Source of the DNA: Yeosuana aromativorans
Lineage (GTDB): Bacteria > Bacteroidota > Bacteroidia > Flavobacteriales > Flavobacteriaceae
Reading direction: 5' to 3'
DNA length: 64,000 nucleotides
NCBI RefSeq assembly: GCF_014646655.1
Contig: NZ_BMNR01000001.1
Location: 345,382 to 409,381, forward strand
Under the pieces are notes generated by a model, which worked only from the letters and a program-made list of their open reading frames with translations, did no database searches and was not told the DNA's origin. The stretch's first letter is position 1; the number at the start of each line of letters is the position of its first letter. Made by a program: the position numbers and the translations under genes. Of the stretch, positions 1-9,110 are shown one piece after another.

Positions 1-27
1 ATTAGCTATCAATCTAACAATTAAAAC

Positions 28-387
28 ATGAAAACACAAAGCTATACAATGAATAGAAAATTGAGTATCTTCTTGTCTATTTTACTTTTTACTTTTGCCA
101 CTCCCTCAAAAGCTTTCCAAAATAATGGCAAAGGCATTGGAGGTAATAATGGAGCTACTATTGAGCATTCGGCTTACGTAAATAATAATGGTAATAATGG
201 TCATGCTGGTGAGGGCAACCATGGTAATGGAGTTGGAAATTTACCTTATGGAAATCAAGGAAGCAATAACAATCCTAACGGAAGAACTGGCACTAGAGAT
301 TCAATACCATTAGATGGTGGTTTAAGCATTCTATTGTTAGGCGCCGCTGCTTTTGGCGTTAAAAAATTACGTGACAAAAAGAATTAA
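28..387 (+). CDS. Small Asn/Gly-rich secreted protein with PID-CTERM-like tail
   Basis: The protein has 119 residues. It begins with a hydrophobic signal segment ending near SKAFQ, followed by a low-complexity Asn/Gly-rich middle (about residues 30-85). It ends with a PLDGG motif, a short hydrophobic stretch and a basic tail (KKLRDKKN). That tripartite tail is the layout of the PID-CTERM class of sorting signals known from Bacteroidota, so the protein is probably exported and retained at the envelope. The start may be the ATG at 28 or the ATG at 49; the second leaves a cleaner signal peptide. The middle region gives no functional clue. A strong hairpin follows the stop. Confidence 0.75.
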   Translation: MKTQSYTMNRKLSIFLSILLFTFATPSKAFQNNGKGIGGNNGATIEHSAYVNNNGNNGHAGEGNHGNGVGNLPYGNQGSNNNPNGRTGTRDSIPLDGGLSILLLGAAAFGVKKLRDKKN

Positions 388-409
388 ATCATTTTTTAAA
401 CTATAAATT

Positions 410-441
410 AAAAAGGAGAAACTTTAAAGTTTCTCCTTTTT
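410..441. terminator. Bidirectional intrinsic terminator
   Basis: A perfect inverted repeat with a 16-bp half (AAAAAGGAGAAACTTT and its complement) lies between convergent genes. It has an A-run on the left and a T-run on the right, so it can terminate transcription from both sides. Confidence 0.85.
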
Positions 442-495
442 TACTATTTAAAATCTATTAGAATTATTTAGTATCAACTACCCTTTCTTTAAACC

Positions 496-3000
496 TTAAA
501 AATAAAACCCAAACGTTCCTGTAACACCAAATTTACGGGCATTTGGATTTTTTATCTTATCCAAATAATTACCTCTAAAGTTAAAGTCTATCCTAAAGAC
601 TTTAAAGATATTGCCAACACCAAAACCGTATTCATAATACACCTTATCATTTGGAGCCACTAACGGAATGGTATTAGGATTATTAGTTTTATTCAAGGTT
701 ATATTTGCCTCTGAAATATCTCCCCAAGCACCTCTTAAACTCACAATCTCTCGAAGGTTGAACTTCCTTAAAAAAGGAATTCTTGAAAATAAACGTCCGT
801 TAAAATTATGTTCAAAATGAAATGATGCATAGGTGTCAGACACAAATTCATAGTAGTCCAGTTGTGAAAACGTATTGTAAATAGAGAAATAAGATTGGTT
901 TCCAGGAATAACACTTAAAAGCCCTAGAGGCACTTCACCAAAGGTTTTACCCACTTCAATTGAAGTGTCTAACCTACCGAGCCCTCCTAATTGCCAAGGT
1001 TGTAAGTATGACAATTGAACTTTTGTATAGTCAAAATCACTGTTAAACAAACTTTTATCACCCCGACTTACTTGCGCAAAAAGTTTTGCATAATTATCAT
1101 TGGCTTCTAAACGCTCTACTCCAAAACCGGTCATTTTTCGCTTGGGAAAATACGATACTGAAAAAGTCGATTCAAATTGTTTAATTTCTGATTCTACACC
1201 AGTTGGCGTATTATAATCAAGGCTAAATGTAGGTGAAGCTGACCGTAATGTGCGATAATTTCCGCCCAACCTAAACACCAGATTTCGCCAAGGTTCTAAT
1301 TCAACAGCAAGGCTTGTTAAGTTTATGGAAGTTAATTTATCATTAGCACCCGTACCGATAACCGAAGATGATGCCAAACTTCTACCTAACACATCAGTTG
1401 ATGTGGTTAAACTGGCGCCAATTTGCTCCACATCACGCCTGTTTCCTCCTGAGATAATGAATCTACTTTTTTTGTCCAATAACCATTTTCCTGAAATGCC
1501 GTATTTAAATTTATCATCTTTAAATCCGTAGGCTAAAAACCCTTCCAATCGCCAAAGGTCGTTTCTTCCAAAATAGGTTCTTGCTCCTGTCCGTAAGCGA
1601 GTACCTTCAACTTCATTAAATCCAAACGTTGAAAAGATGGGGCCATAATCCAATGGCAGGCTATTAAACTCAATATACCCGGATGCCAGAATACTTCCGA
1701 GATTATATAGGCGCTTAAATTTTTTAACGGTTTTAAGCGTATCCAACATTTTGTAAATGCCTTTCTCGTCTCGGTTTAAATCTTCTAGCCTGTTTTCTTT
1801 CCAAAACTCATCATCCCTATCATAAACATCCTTGTCATAGTTATAAACTTCCTTATCATAAAACTTTTTGTCCAAGGGTTTGTCAAACTCATAATTGTTG
1901 TACAATGTGGTTCGCTTCCCATAAATGCCTCTTGATTTTTCCTTTTTGTTAAACGCAAAATCAGACATCATATAGTCACGCTTTACCAAAAATAAGGAGT
2001 CATTCAGCACTTCAAATTCCTGTTCAATATAAATATCCTTGACCCAGTTGATGTTGGCACTTTTTGATGCTTGTAAATTGATTTCCTTGATAGCATAGGT
2101 GGTGTCGGCCACCCAAAAATCACCCTTAAACGTCAGTTCGTTTTTTCGCCTTGGATAATAAATAATATTGTAACACCATTTGTTGTCAATATAGGTGCTA
2201 TCAGACAACACATAATTATAGGTGTTAATACCGGTACGTGACAACGGACTTACAAAACTTTTATCAAAAAACTTCAAATAATTGTCATATACATTAAAAT
2301 CTGAATACAGATCATTTACAAAATCTATGATGATTTGATTATTACTAAATCCCGAGTTTTTATTACCTTTTAAAACATTTTTTTCTTTGTTAATCAGATT
2401 GTCGCCATACACTTTTGAAGAGGCTTCATTGATAAAAATGGGTAAATAGGTTTTTCCAGTAACTTTTGAGGTGTCTACTTGTTCAAACATAAACTCCATG
2501 CCTCTGAACAATTTACTTTTTATTAAAGCACTATCAATGGTATTGATATCAAACTCAATTTTTTCATACTTGTCATATTGATACTGGTTGAATTGTTTGA
2601 GGCCGTTTTTTCGTTTGTGTGCCCATATTTTACGCAACAAGTCTATGGCCGGATTGTTTTTTTTGGGTTGTTTACCGGAAACAATATAAACTTGATCTAG
2701 TTGGGATGCTTCTTCCTTTAGAATGAACTTTAAATCATAATTAACTTTTTTGGTCAATGGAATATCAAGCGTTTCATACCCAATAAAGGAGACTATCAAC
2801 CCATTCCAGGTTTCACTGGACTCTAGATAAAATTTCCCGTTTTCATCAGTAATGGTGCCTTCTGTAGAGCCTTTAAAAATAACATTGGCAAAAGACACAG
2901 GTTGGTTGTCTTCATCAAATACATAACCACTCACTTTGGTTTGTGCAAATAGTGAGATGATTCCGAAGAAAAAAAATGTTATTGTAAGTCTTATGCGCAT
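496..3000 (-). CDS. DUF5686 / carboxypeptidase-regulatory-like outer-membrane protein
   Basis: From the ATG at 3000 the product has 834 residues and starts with a clear signal peptide (MRIRLTITFFFFGIISLFAQ). The open frame continues upstream to 3105, but those 35 residues are charged and would bury the signal, so the inner start is preferred. Residues about 22-105 form a CarboxypepD_reg-like beta-sandwich (VSGYVFDEDNQPVSFANV). The rest matches the DUF5686 layout, with a C-terminal region of alternating aromatic and polar strands typical of an outer-membrane barrel ending in F-G-F-Y-F. The family is common in Bacteroidota; its exact role is not established. It lies 140 bp downstream of pdhB on the same strand. 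Confidence 0.8.
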   Translation of the reverse strand: MRIRLTITFFFFGIISLFAQTKVSGYVFDEDNQPVSFANVIFKGSTEGTITDENGKFYLESSETWNGLIVSFIGYETLDIPLTKKVNYDLKFILKEEASQLDQVYIVSGKQPKKNNPAIDLLRKIWAHKRKNGLKQFNQYQYDKYEKIEFDINTIDSALIKSKLFRGMEFMFEQVDTSKVTGKTYLPIFINEASSKVYGDNLINKEKNVLKGNKNSGFSNNQIIIDFVNDLYSDFNVYDNYLKFFDKSFVSPLSRTGINTYNYVLSDSTYIDNKWCYNIIYYPRRKNELTFKGDFWVADTTYAIKEINLQASKSANINWVKDIYIEQEFEVLNDSLFLVKRDYMMSDFAFNKKEKSRGIYGKRTTLYNNYEFDKPLDKKFYDKEVYNYDKDVYDRDDEFWKENRLEDLNRDEKGIYKMLDTLKTVKKFKRLYNLGSILASGYIEFNSLPLDYGPIFSTFGFNEVEGTRLRTGARTYFGRNDLWRLEGFLAYGFKDDKFKYGISGKWLLDKKSRFIISGGNRRDVEQIGASLTTSTDVLGRSLASSSVIGTGANDKLTSINLTSLAVELEPWRNLVFRLGGNYRTLRSASPTFSLDYNTPTGVESEIKQFESTFSVSYFPKRKMTGFGVERLEANDNYAKLFAQVSRGDKSLFNSDFDYTKVQLSYLQPWQLGGLGRLDTSIEVGKTFGEVPLGLLSVIPGNQSYFSIYNTFSQLDYYEFVSDTYASFHFEHNFNGRLFSRIPFLRKFNLREIVSLRGAWGDISEANITLNKTNNPNTIPLVAPNDKVYYEYGFGVGNIFKVFRIDFNFRGNYLDKIKNPNARKFGVTGTFGFYF

Positions 3001-3140
3001 CTGGTAAAATTCATTCTTTTGTAAACACTTTAATGTGTCTATGGTAGCATCATTGGGATACAATCTTGGTTCATCCATAAACCAAAAAACTTCATCAACA
3101 AGCATGCTAATGAAGTTTCTATAACGTTAATTTTTGTAAT

Positions 3141-4118
3141 TTATTTGTATAAAACTTTTTTAACCGCTTTTATAACATCATCACTATTTGGCAACCATTC
3201 TGCCAATAAAACAGGTGAATATGGTGCTGGTGTATCAGCGGTATTGATTTTTACAATCGGAGCATCTAAATAATCAAATGCTTTTGATTGCACGATGTAT
3301 GTGATTTCGGTAGACACATTTCCAAAAGGCCATGCTTCTTCAAGAACAACCAGTCTGTTTGTTTTTTTAACGGACTTTAAAATAGTTTCTTGATCCATCG
3401 GGCGAACGGTGCGCAAGTCAATGATTTCACAAGAAATACCTTCTTTGGCCAATTCATCGGCTGCTGTGTAAGCTTCTTTGATTATTTTACCAAATGATAC
3501 AATAGTCACATCGGTTCCTTCTCGTTTTACTTCTGCAACTCCTAATGGAATCGTATATTCGCCTTCTGGCACTTCGCCTTTATCACCGTACATTTGCTCA
3601 CTTTCCATAAAAATAACTGGGTCATCATCACGAATAGCTGACTTTAATAATCCTTTGGCATCATATGGATTTGATGGCACAACCACTTTTAATCCAGGTG
3701 TATTGGCAAACCAACTTTCAAAAGCTTGCGAGTGTGTTGCACCTAGTTGTCCTGCGGATGCAGTAGGACCTCTAAAGACAATAGGACATTTAAATTGGCC
3801 ACCGGACATTTGTCTGATTTTAGCAGCATTATTTATAATTTGGTCAATTCCAACCAATGAAAAGTTAAAAGTCATATACTCGACAATGGGTCTATTCCCT
3901 GTCATGGTTGAACCGACGGCAATACCTGCAAAACCAAGTTCTGCAATGGGTGTGTCAATAACACGCTTAGGACCAAATTCATCTAACATCCCTTTAGATG
4001 CTTTATAGGCTCCATTATATTCTGCTACTTCCTCTCCCATTAGGTAAATGCTTTCATCTCTGCGCATTTCCTCGCTCATTGCTTCACAAACAGCTTCTCT
4101 AAATTGAATTGTCTTCAT
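3141..4118 (-). CDS. pdhB: Pyruvate dehydrogenase E1 component, beta subunit
   Basis: This 325-residue protein has the usual full length for the E1 beta subunit of 2-oxoacid dehydrogenases. The N-terminal transketolase-type pyrimidine-binding domain (about 1-180) shows GEEVAEYNGAYKASKG and DTPIAELGFAGIAVG. The C-terminal transketolase domain (about 195-315) shows VTIVSFGK and VVLEEAWPFGNVSTEI. With the alpha subunit, which is not in this window, it would decarboxylate pyruvate with thiamine diphosphate and pass the acetyl group to the E2 lipoyl domain in the cytoplasm. Branched-chain E1 beta is the main alternative, but the overall resemblance is to PdhB. A -7 promoter box lies upstream, divergent from etfB. 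Confidence 0.9.
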   Translation of the reverse strand: MKTIQFREAVCEAMSEEMRRDESIYLMGEEVAEYNGAYKASKGMLDEFGPKRVIDTPIAELGFAGIAVGSTMTGNRPIVEYMTFNFSLVGIDQIINNAAKIRQMSGGQFKCPIVFRGPTASAGQLGATHSQAFESWFANTPGLKVVVPSNPYDAKGLLKSAIRDDDPVIFMESEQMYGDKGEVPEGEYTIPLGVAEVKREGTDVTIVSFGKIIKEAYTAADELAKEGISCEIIDLRTVRPMDQETILKSVKKTNRLVVLEEAWPFGNVSTEITYIVQSKAFDYLDAPIVKINTADTPAPYSPVLLAEWLPNSDDVIKAVKKVLYK

Positions 4119-4141
4119 TAAATTATTTTTTTACCGAGTTG

Positions 4142-4149
4142 CAAAAATA
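4142..4149 (-). promoter_or_regulatory. Predicted promoter of pdhB (-7 box)
   Basis: Read on the minus strand this is TATTTTTG, a perfect match to the Bacteroidota -7 consensus TAnnTTTG. A TTTTG (complement of CAAAA, 4172-4176) lies 22 bp further upstream as a possible -33 element. A start of transcription near 4135 would give a short leader before the ATG at 4118. Confidence 0.5.
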
Positions 4150-4331
4150 ACAATAAATGAGATACTATACTCAAAAGAATTATCTAAAATTTATTATGCG
4201 TGCATAGTAAATATTCAGAATAAAATAATTAACTTCGTGGCAACTAATTTTAAGTTTTAGTTTTCTTTTAAATCATTCTACGCTTACTGAAGCTTATTTA
4301 AATAAATTTAAGAACACATAAATCATTCAAA

Positions 4332-5078
4332 ATGAAAATATTAGTATGTATCAGTCACGTTCCCGACACTACATCAAAAATTAATTTTACGGCAGACAAC
4401 ACCAAATTTGACACCTCAGGTGTACAACATGTTATCAACCCAAATGACGAATTTGGTTTAACGCGTGCCATGTGGTTTAAAGAAAAACAAGGTGCGAACG
4501 TTACGGTTGCCAATGTAGGCGGCCCTGAAACTGAGCCCACGTTGCGCAAAGCTTTGGCCATTGGTGCCGATGCTGCCATTAGGGTTAACACACCAGCCAA
4601 TGATGGCTTTTCCGTTGCTAAACAATTAGCAAAAGTAGTGCAGGATGGTGGTTATGACTTGGTAATAGCCGGACGTGAATCCATTGATTACAACGGCGGT
4701 ATGGTACCTGGTATGATTGCTGGTTTAACCAATTCAAATTTTGTAAATAACTGCATAGGTCTTGAGGTTGATGGGACTTCGGCCAAAGTTATTCGGGAAA
4801 TTGACGGTGGCAAGGAAACCGTATCTACAACACTCCCATTAATTATAGGTGGACAAAAAGGTATTGTTGAGGAAAGTGATCTTCGTATCCCAAACATGAG
4901 AGGTATTATGATGGCGCGCCAAAAACCTCTCACAGTAGTGGAACCCATAAATATTGAACCAGAAACAGCATCGGTTTCTTTTGACAAGCCAGCACCAAAA
5001 GGCGCTGTTAAGTTGGTTTCACCAGATAATTTAGACGAATTGATCAATCTGCTTCATAACGAAGCAAAAGTAATTTAG
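4332..5078 (+). CDS. etfB: Electron transfer flavoprotein, beta subunit
   Basis: This 248-residue protein is the usual length for EtfB and begins MKILVCISHVPDTTSKINF, a family-typical start. It has the adenine-nucleotide alpha-hydrolase fold, with NPNDEFGLTRA near residue 36 and the conserved beta-subunit region AGRESIDYNGGMVPGMIA near residue 115. With EtfA it forms a soluble FAD/AMP heterodimer that carries electrons from acyl-CoA and other dehydrogenases toward the quinone pool. etfA follows after 89 bp, separated by a palindromic repeat element, and the pair is presumably co-transcribed. Confidence 0.95.
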   Translation: MKILVCISHVPDTTSKINFTADNTKFDTSGVQHVINPNDEFGLTRAMWFKEKQGANVTVANVGGPETEPTLRKALAIGADAAIRVNTPANDGFSVAKQLAKVVQDGGYDLVIAGRESIDYNGGMVPGMIAGLTNSNFVNNCIGLEVDGTSAKVIREIDGGKETVSTTLPLIIGGQKGIVEESDLRIPNMRGIMMARQKPLTVVEPINIEPETASVSFDKPAPKGAVKLVSPDNLDELINLLHNEAKVI

Positions 5079-5080
5079 TC

Positions 5081-5154
5081 TGTCATTCCTGCGAAGGCAG
5101 GAATCTAAAAAAAAGAAAAAAATAATGAGATCCTGAACCAAGTTCAGGATGACA
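5081..5154. repeat. REP-like palindromic element between etfB and etfA
   Basis: The element has terminal inverted repeats TGTCAT (5081-5086) and ATGACA (5149-5154) enclosing two hairpins. The left hairpin has an 8-bp stem, ATTCCTGC-GAAG-GCAGGAAT (5085-5104). The right hairpin has a 9-bp stem, ATCCTGAAC-CAA-GTTCAGGAT (5130-5150). An A-rich spacer lies between them. It is non-coding and fills almost the entire intergenic space. It looks like a small mobile repeat of the REP or MITE kind, or an mRNA-processing structure. No other full copy was noticed in this window. Confidence 0.7.
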
Positions 5155-5167
5155 AAAAAATAAATTT

Positions 5168-6127
5168 ATGTCAGTTTTAGTATATACAGAATCAGAAAAC
5201 GGAACCTTTAAAAAGATAGCATTGGAAGTAGCTTCTTATGGAAAAGCGGTTGCCGACCAATTAGGCACAACCGTTACAGCTATTACCATAAATGTTGATG
5301 ATGCTTCAGAACTTGGCAACTATGGTGTTGACAAGGTTTTAAATGTTACCAATAAAGACTTAGAAACTTTTAATGCAAAAGCTTATGCCGCTGCCATTCA
5401 ACAAGCAGCAGAAAAGGAAGGCACCAAGGTTGTAGTTGTAAGCTCTAGTGTAAACAGCAAGTATTTAGCGCCACTGTTGGCCATAAACTTAAATGCGGGT
5501 TATGCCTCTAATGTATTGGAAGTTCCTTCAAGCACATCGCCATTTATTGTAAAACGGAATGCGTTTACCAATAAGGCCTTTGAAATGTTTCAAATAAATA
5601 CAGAAGTTAAGCTTTTGGGCGTTTCAAAAAACACTTTTGGTTTGCGCGAAAATAAAGCCAGTGCCAAATCAGAAGCGTTTTCGGTCACTATTCCAGAACT
5701 TGGTGTTCATGTGGATTCAGTCGATAAAGCAACCAACAAAGTAAGCATTGCCGATGCTGAAATTGTGGTGTCTGCCGGACGTGGATTAAAAGGACCTGAA
5801 AATTGGGGCATGATAGAAGAATTAGCCGATGTTTTAGGTGCTGCCACAGCCTGTTCAAAGCCAGTATCCGATTTAGGTTGGAGACCACATAGCGAACATG
5901 TTGGACAAACCGGAAAGCCAGTAGCTGCCAATTTGTATTTGGCCGTGGGTATCTCTGGAGCTATTCAGCATTTAGCCGGTATTAACGCTTCAAAGGTAAA
6001 AGTGGTTATTAATATTGACCCCGAAGCTCCTTTCTTTAAAGCAGCAGATTATGGTGTTGTGGGTGATGCTTTTGTTGTGGTGCCAGAGCTTATTAAAAAA
6101 TTAAAAACATTTAAAGCGCAACAATAA
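5168..6127 (+). CDS. etfA: Electron transfer flavoprotein, alpha subunit
   Basis: This 319-residue protein carries the C-terminal FAD-binding domain of EtfA: AGRGLKGPENWGMIEELAD (about residue 203), then PVSDLGWRPHSEHVGQTGK and LYLAVGISGAIQHLAGI. It ends with the typical DYGVVGDAFVVVPEL. The N-terminal half is the nucleotide-binding-like domain. It binds the redox FAD and pairs with EtfB. The ATG at 5168 follows the palindromic repeat closely, so that repeat lies within the transcript. Confidence 0.95.
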   Translation: MSVLVYTESENGTFKKIALEVASYGKAVADQLGTTVTAITINVDDASELGNYGVDKVLNVTNKDLETFNAKAYAAAIQQAAEKEGTKVVVVSSSVNSKYLAPLLAINLNAGYASNVLEVPSSTSPFIVKRNAFTNKAFEMFQINTEVKLLGVSKNTFGLRENKASAKSEAFSVTIPELGVHVDSVDKATNKVSIADAEIVVSAGRGLKGPENWGMIEELADVLGAATACSKPVSDLGWRPHSEHVGQTGKPVAANLYLAVGISGAIQHLAGINASKVKVVINIDPEAPFFKAADYGVVGDAFVVVPELIKKLKTFKAQQ

Positions 6128-6244
6128 ATTATTTTTTCTAACTTGTATTATCAAATAAACTGTTTAATTTGGTAGTTTAGCTTAAACTGCTTTGGGTAGT
6201 TGGTAAAGTCCAAATTTAAGCAGTTCTTTGCGTTTTATAAATTT

Positions 6245-6859
6245 ATGAGTTTAGTTAGACTTAACATCAAAGGAATCTCCTATAGCCAAACCCAAAATGG
6301 TGCGTATGCGCTGATATTAAACGAAGTTGATGGCGACCGAAAATTACCTATTGTTATAGGTGCTTTTGAAGCACAATCCATTGCCATTGCTTTAGAAAAA
6401 GAGATCAGGCCACCACGCCCATTAACGCATGATTTATTCAAGAATTTTGCCGATAGATTTGATATTGTGGTCAAGCAAGTGATTATTCATAAATTGGTTG
6501 ATGGTGTTTTTTATTCCAGTTTGATTTGTGAACGTGATAAAATTGAAGAAATCATTGACGCCAGAACCAGTGATGCCATAGCCTTGGCATTACGTTTTCA
6601 AGCCCCTATCTTCACTTACAAAAACATCTTGGACAAAGCAGGCATATATCTAAAAGTCAATCCAAAAAAAGAAGAAGAGGACGAACAAGACAGCGTTTTG
6701 ATGGATGATTTAATTGCTGATGAACTTGAACTAAATAAACCAAGGGAAAACTACAAAACCAAAACCCTTGAAGAGCTTCATAACCTACTGGATGAAGCCG
6801 TGGCCAACGAAGATTACGAAAAGGCCGCCCATATAAGGGACGAAATTTCAAAACGTTAA
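6245..6859 (+). CDS. Bifunctional nuclease family protein (DUF151) with UVR motif
   Basis: From the ATG at 6245 the product has 204 residues. A TTG at 6200 is in frame, but the DUF151 domain begins directly at the ATG (MSLVRLNIKGISYSQTQNGA). The domain includes LPIVIGAFEAQSIAIALE and DARTSDAIALALRFQAPIF, a conserved family signature. Residues about 170-204 form a UvrB/UvrC-like motif (LEELHNLLDEAVANEDYEKA). DUF151 proteins include enzymes reported to have RNase and DNase activity; the cellular role here is unknown. It follows etfA and precedes the nucleoside permease by 18 bp, so those two may be one operon. Confidence 0.85.
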   Translation: MSLVRLNIKGISYSQTQNGAYALILNEVDGDRKLPIVIGAFEAQSIAIALEKEIRPPRPLTHDLFKNFADRFDIVVKQVIIHKLVDGVFYSSLICERDKIEEIIDARTSDAIALALRFQAPIFTYKNILDKAGIYLKVNPKKEEEDEQDSVLMDDLIADELELNKPRENYKTKTLEELHNLLDEAVANEDYEKAAHIRDEISKR

Positions 6860-6877
6860 TTTCTAACAATATAAAGC

Positions 6878-8134
6878 ATGAGCATAAAATTTAGATTAAC
6901 CATCATGAGCTTTCTACAATTTTTTGTTTGGGGTTCTTGGTTAATAACAGTTGCTAACTACTGGTTTGGCACAAAAGGTTGGGATGGTTCTGAATTTGGA
7001 GCCATTTTTTCTACCATGGGAATTGCGTCTTTATTCATGCCAACAATATGTGGAATCATTGCCGACCGATGGGTCAATGCAGAAAAACTATATGGCATGT
7101 TGCACATTCTTGGCGGTCTAACATTATGTTATGTACCAATGATTGACAATCCAGTCACATTCTTTTGGGTCATTTTATTGGCCATGGCGTTTTACATGCC
7201 TACCATAGCCTTATCAAATTCGGTTGCTTACAATGCCCTTAAGAAAAGCAATTTAGATGTTGTAAAAGATTTTCCGCCTATCCGGGTTTGGGGAACCATC
7301 GGTTTTATTGTTGCCATGTGGATAACCAACCTTACCGGAAATAAGGCTTCTGCAAATCAATTTTATATAGCAGCAACAGCTGCCATAATTTTAGGGATTT
7401 ACTCCTTTACGCTACCAAAATGTGAACCTCAAAATGAAACTGCCGGAAGTAAATCCTTGGTTGAAATATTAGGCTTGGACGCTTTTAAGTTGTTTGCCAA
7501 TTACAAAATGGCACTGTTCTTTATTTTCAGTATGTTCTTAGGGGCAGCCTTACAATTAACCAATGCTTATGGCGATGTGTATTTAGACGACTTTAAAGTC
7601 ATCCCTCAATATGCGGACTCGTTTGTGGTTAAATATTCAACCATTATCATGTCCATTTCACAAATATCAGAAACCTTGTTCATTTTAACCATACCGTTTT
7701 TCTTAAAACGTTTTGGAATCAAAAAAGTTATGCTCATGAGTATGTTTGCATGGGTGTTAAGGTTTGGTTTTTTCGCTTACGGTTATCCCGAAGGTTTTGG
7801 TTTAGGATTAATCATTCTTTCCTGTATTGTTTACGGAATGGCATTTGACTTTTTTAACATTTCCGGGTCTCTGTTTGTTGAAACATCAACCGATTCCAAA
7901 ATCCGTTCTTCTGCACAGGGGCTTTTTATGATGATGACCAACGGTGTTGGAGCCATTTTTGGCAGTGTGGTAAGTGGTTATTTAATTGATCGCTTTTTTA
8001 CAACCACAAGCGGTAAAGACTGGCATGGTATATGGCTAACATTTGCCATTTATTCGCTGGTTATAGCCATTGCTTTTGCTGTACTGTTTAAACACAAACA
8101 CAACCCTGAAGTTATAAAGAAGATTACCCATTAA
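6878..8134 (+). CDS. Nucleoside permease, MFS family (NupG-like nucleoside:H+ symporter)
   Basis: This 418-residue protein has about twelve hydrophobic segments. It opens with FLQFFVWGSWLITVANYWF and shows GIIADRW in the first cytoplasmic loop, features of the nucleoside:H+ symporter branch (NupG/XapB) of the major facilitator superfamily. It would import nucleosides across the inner membrane. It lies between a nuclease-family gene and thyA, which fits nucleotide salvage. A G-U-containing terminator hairpin follows the stop. The particular nucleosides carried cannot be read from the sequence. Confidence 0.85.
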   Translation: MSIKFRLTIMSFLQFFVWGSWLITVANYWFGTKGWDGSEFGAIFSTMGIASLFMPTICGIIADRWVNAEKLYGMLHILGGLTLCYVPMIDNPVTFFWVILLAMAFYMPTIALSNSVAYNALKKSNLDVVKDFPPIRVWGTIGFIVAMWITNLTGNKASANQFYIAATAAIILGIYSFTLPKCEPQNETAGSKSLVEILGLDAFKLFANYKMALFFIFSMFLGAALQLTNAYGDVYLDDFKVIPQYADSFVVKYSTIIMSISQISETLFILTIPFFLKRFGIKKVMLMSMFAWVLRFGFFAYGYPEGFGLGLIILSCIVYGMAFDFFNISGSLFVETSTDSKIRSSAQGLFMMMTNGVGAIFGSVVSGYLIDRFFTTTSGKDWHGIWLTFAIYSLVIAIAFAVLFKHKHNPEVIKKITH

Positions 8135-8170
8135 ACACTAAAAAACGTTAATAACTTTTAATATTATTAG

Positions 8171-8202
8171 AGGGTTGAGTCTTTTTGATTTAACCCTTTT
8201 TT
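8171..8202 (+). terminator. Intrinsic terminator after the nucleoside permease gene
   Basis: An 11-bp stem (AGGGTTGAGTC with GATTTAACCCT, two G-U pairs) closes a five-base loop and is followed by a run of T, 37 bp after the permease stop codon. Confidence 0.7.
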
Positions 8203-8233
8203 CTATTTTTATTTCCTGAAAAACGATAAGACA

Positions 8234-9058
8234 ATGAAGCAATATTTAGACCTTGTAAGGCACGTTCTAGAAAACGGAAACCAAAAGGGAGATAGAACAG
8301 GTACGGGTACAAAAAGTGTTTTTGGCTACCAAATGCGATTTGATTTAAGTGAAGGCTTCCCTATGGTTACCACCAAAAAATTACATTTAAAATCTATTGT
8401 TTACGAACTCCTTTGGTTTTTGAAAGGCGATACCAATATCAACTATTTGACTGAAAACGGTGTACGTATTTGGAACGAATGGGCCGATGAAAATGGCGAT
8501 TTAGGCCCCGTTTATGGTCATCAATGGCGCAATTGGAATAATGATGGGATTGACCAGATCAAAGAAATTGTTGATACTTTAAAAAATAATCCCAACAGCC
8601 GCCGCATGCTGGTATCGGCTTGGAATCCATCAGTATTGCCAGATACCTCAAAATCATTCAGTGAAAATGTGGCCAACGGAAAAGCAGCCTTACCGCCTTG
8701 CCATGCGTTTTTTCAGTTTTATGTGGCCAATGGCAAACTATCTTGTCAATTGTATCAACGTAGTGCCGACATTTTTTTAGGAGTTCCTTTTAACATAGCA
8801 TCCTATGCATTGTTTACCATGATGATGGCACAAGTTTGTGGCTATGAGGCAGGCGAGTTTATACATACATTTGGTGACGCCCATATTTACAGTAATCATT
8901 TTGAGCAATTGCAACTGCAATTGTCCAGGGAGCCAAGACCATTACCAAAAATGATTTTAAACCCAGACATTAAAGATATTTTTGATTTCAAGTTTGAAGA
9001 CTTCACCTTGGTAGATTACAATCCGCATCCCCATATAAAAGGTGTGGTAGCTATATAA
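8234..9058 (+). CDS. thyA: Thymidylate synthase
   Basis: This 274-residue protein is a classical ThyA that methylates dUMP to dTMP using methylene-tetrahydrofolate. The catalytic cysteine is C156 in [10 protein letters not shown]. The dUMP-binding [11 protein letters not shown] (133 region) and [20 protein letters not shown] are intact, as is the C-terminal [10 protein letters not shown] tail. It is about ten residues longer than the E. coli enzyme because of a short insertion before the active site (around [14 protein letters not shown]). It produces dihydrofolate, the substrate of the DHFR encoded 650 bp downstream. Confidence 0.97.
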   Translation: MKQYLDLVRHVLENGNQKGDRTGTGTKSVFGYQMRFDLSEGFPMVTTKKLHLKSIVYELLWFLKGDTNINYLTENGVRIWNEWADENGDLGPVYGHQWRNWNNDGIDQIKEIVDTLKNNPNSRRMLVSAWNPSVLPDTSKSFSENVANGKAALPPCHAFFQFYVANGKLSCQLYQRSADIFLGVPFNIASYALFTMMMAQVCGYEAGEFIHTFGDAHIYSNHFEQLQLQLSREPRPLPKMILNPDIKDIFDFKFEDFTLVDYNPHPHIKGVVAI

Positions 9059-9059
9059 A

Positions 9060-9089
9060 AAAAGCGCTTTCAAGTTTGAAAGCGCTTTT
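9060..9089. terminator. Bidirectional intrinsic terminator
   Basis: A perfect 14-bp stem (AAAAGCGCTTTCAA / TTGAAAGCGCTTTT) with a two-base centre lies between convergent thyA and the CBM48 gene. It has A- and T-runs on both sides. Confidence 0.85.
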
Positions 9090-9110
9090 CTTTTGGATTT
9101 AACAATATAA

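Noticed and set aside
3001-3105. N-terminal extension of the DUF5686 protein (start at 3105)
   Set aside because: It would place 35 mostly polar residues before an obvious signal peptide; the ATG at 3000 is the better start.
3478-4008. Long open frame opposite pdhB (and similar frames opposite etfB, etfA, fabD and the HTCS gene)
   Set aside because: They mirror strongly conserved genes, have no recognisable domains or start signals, and are by-products of codon usage.
6174-6188. Hairpin AGTTTA-GCT-TAAACT before the DUF151 gene
   Set aside because: The stem is only 6 bp and has no T-tract; too weak to call a terminator or operator.
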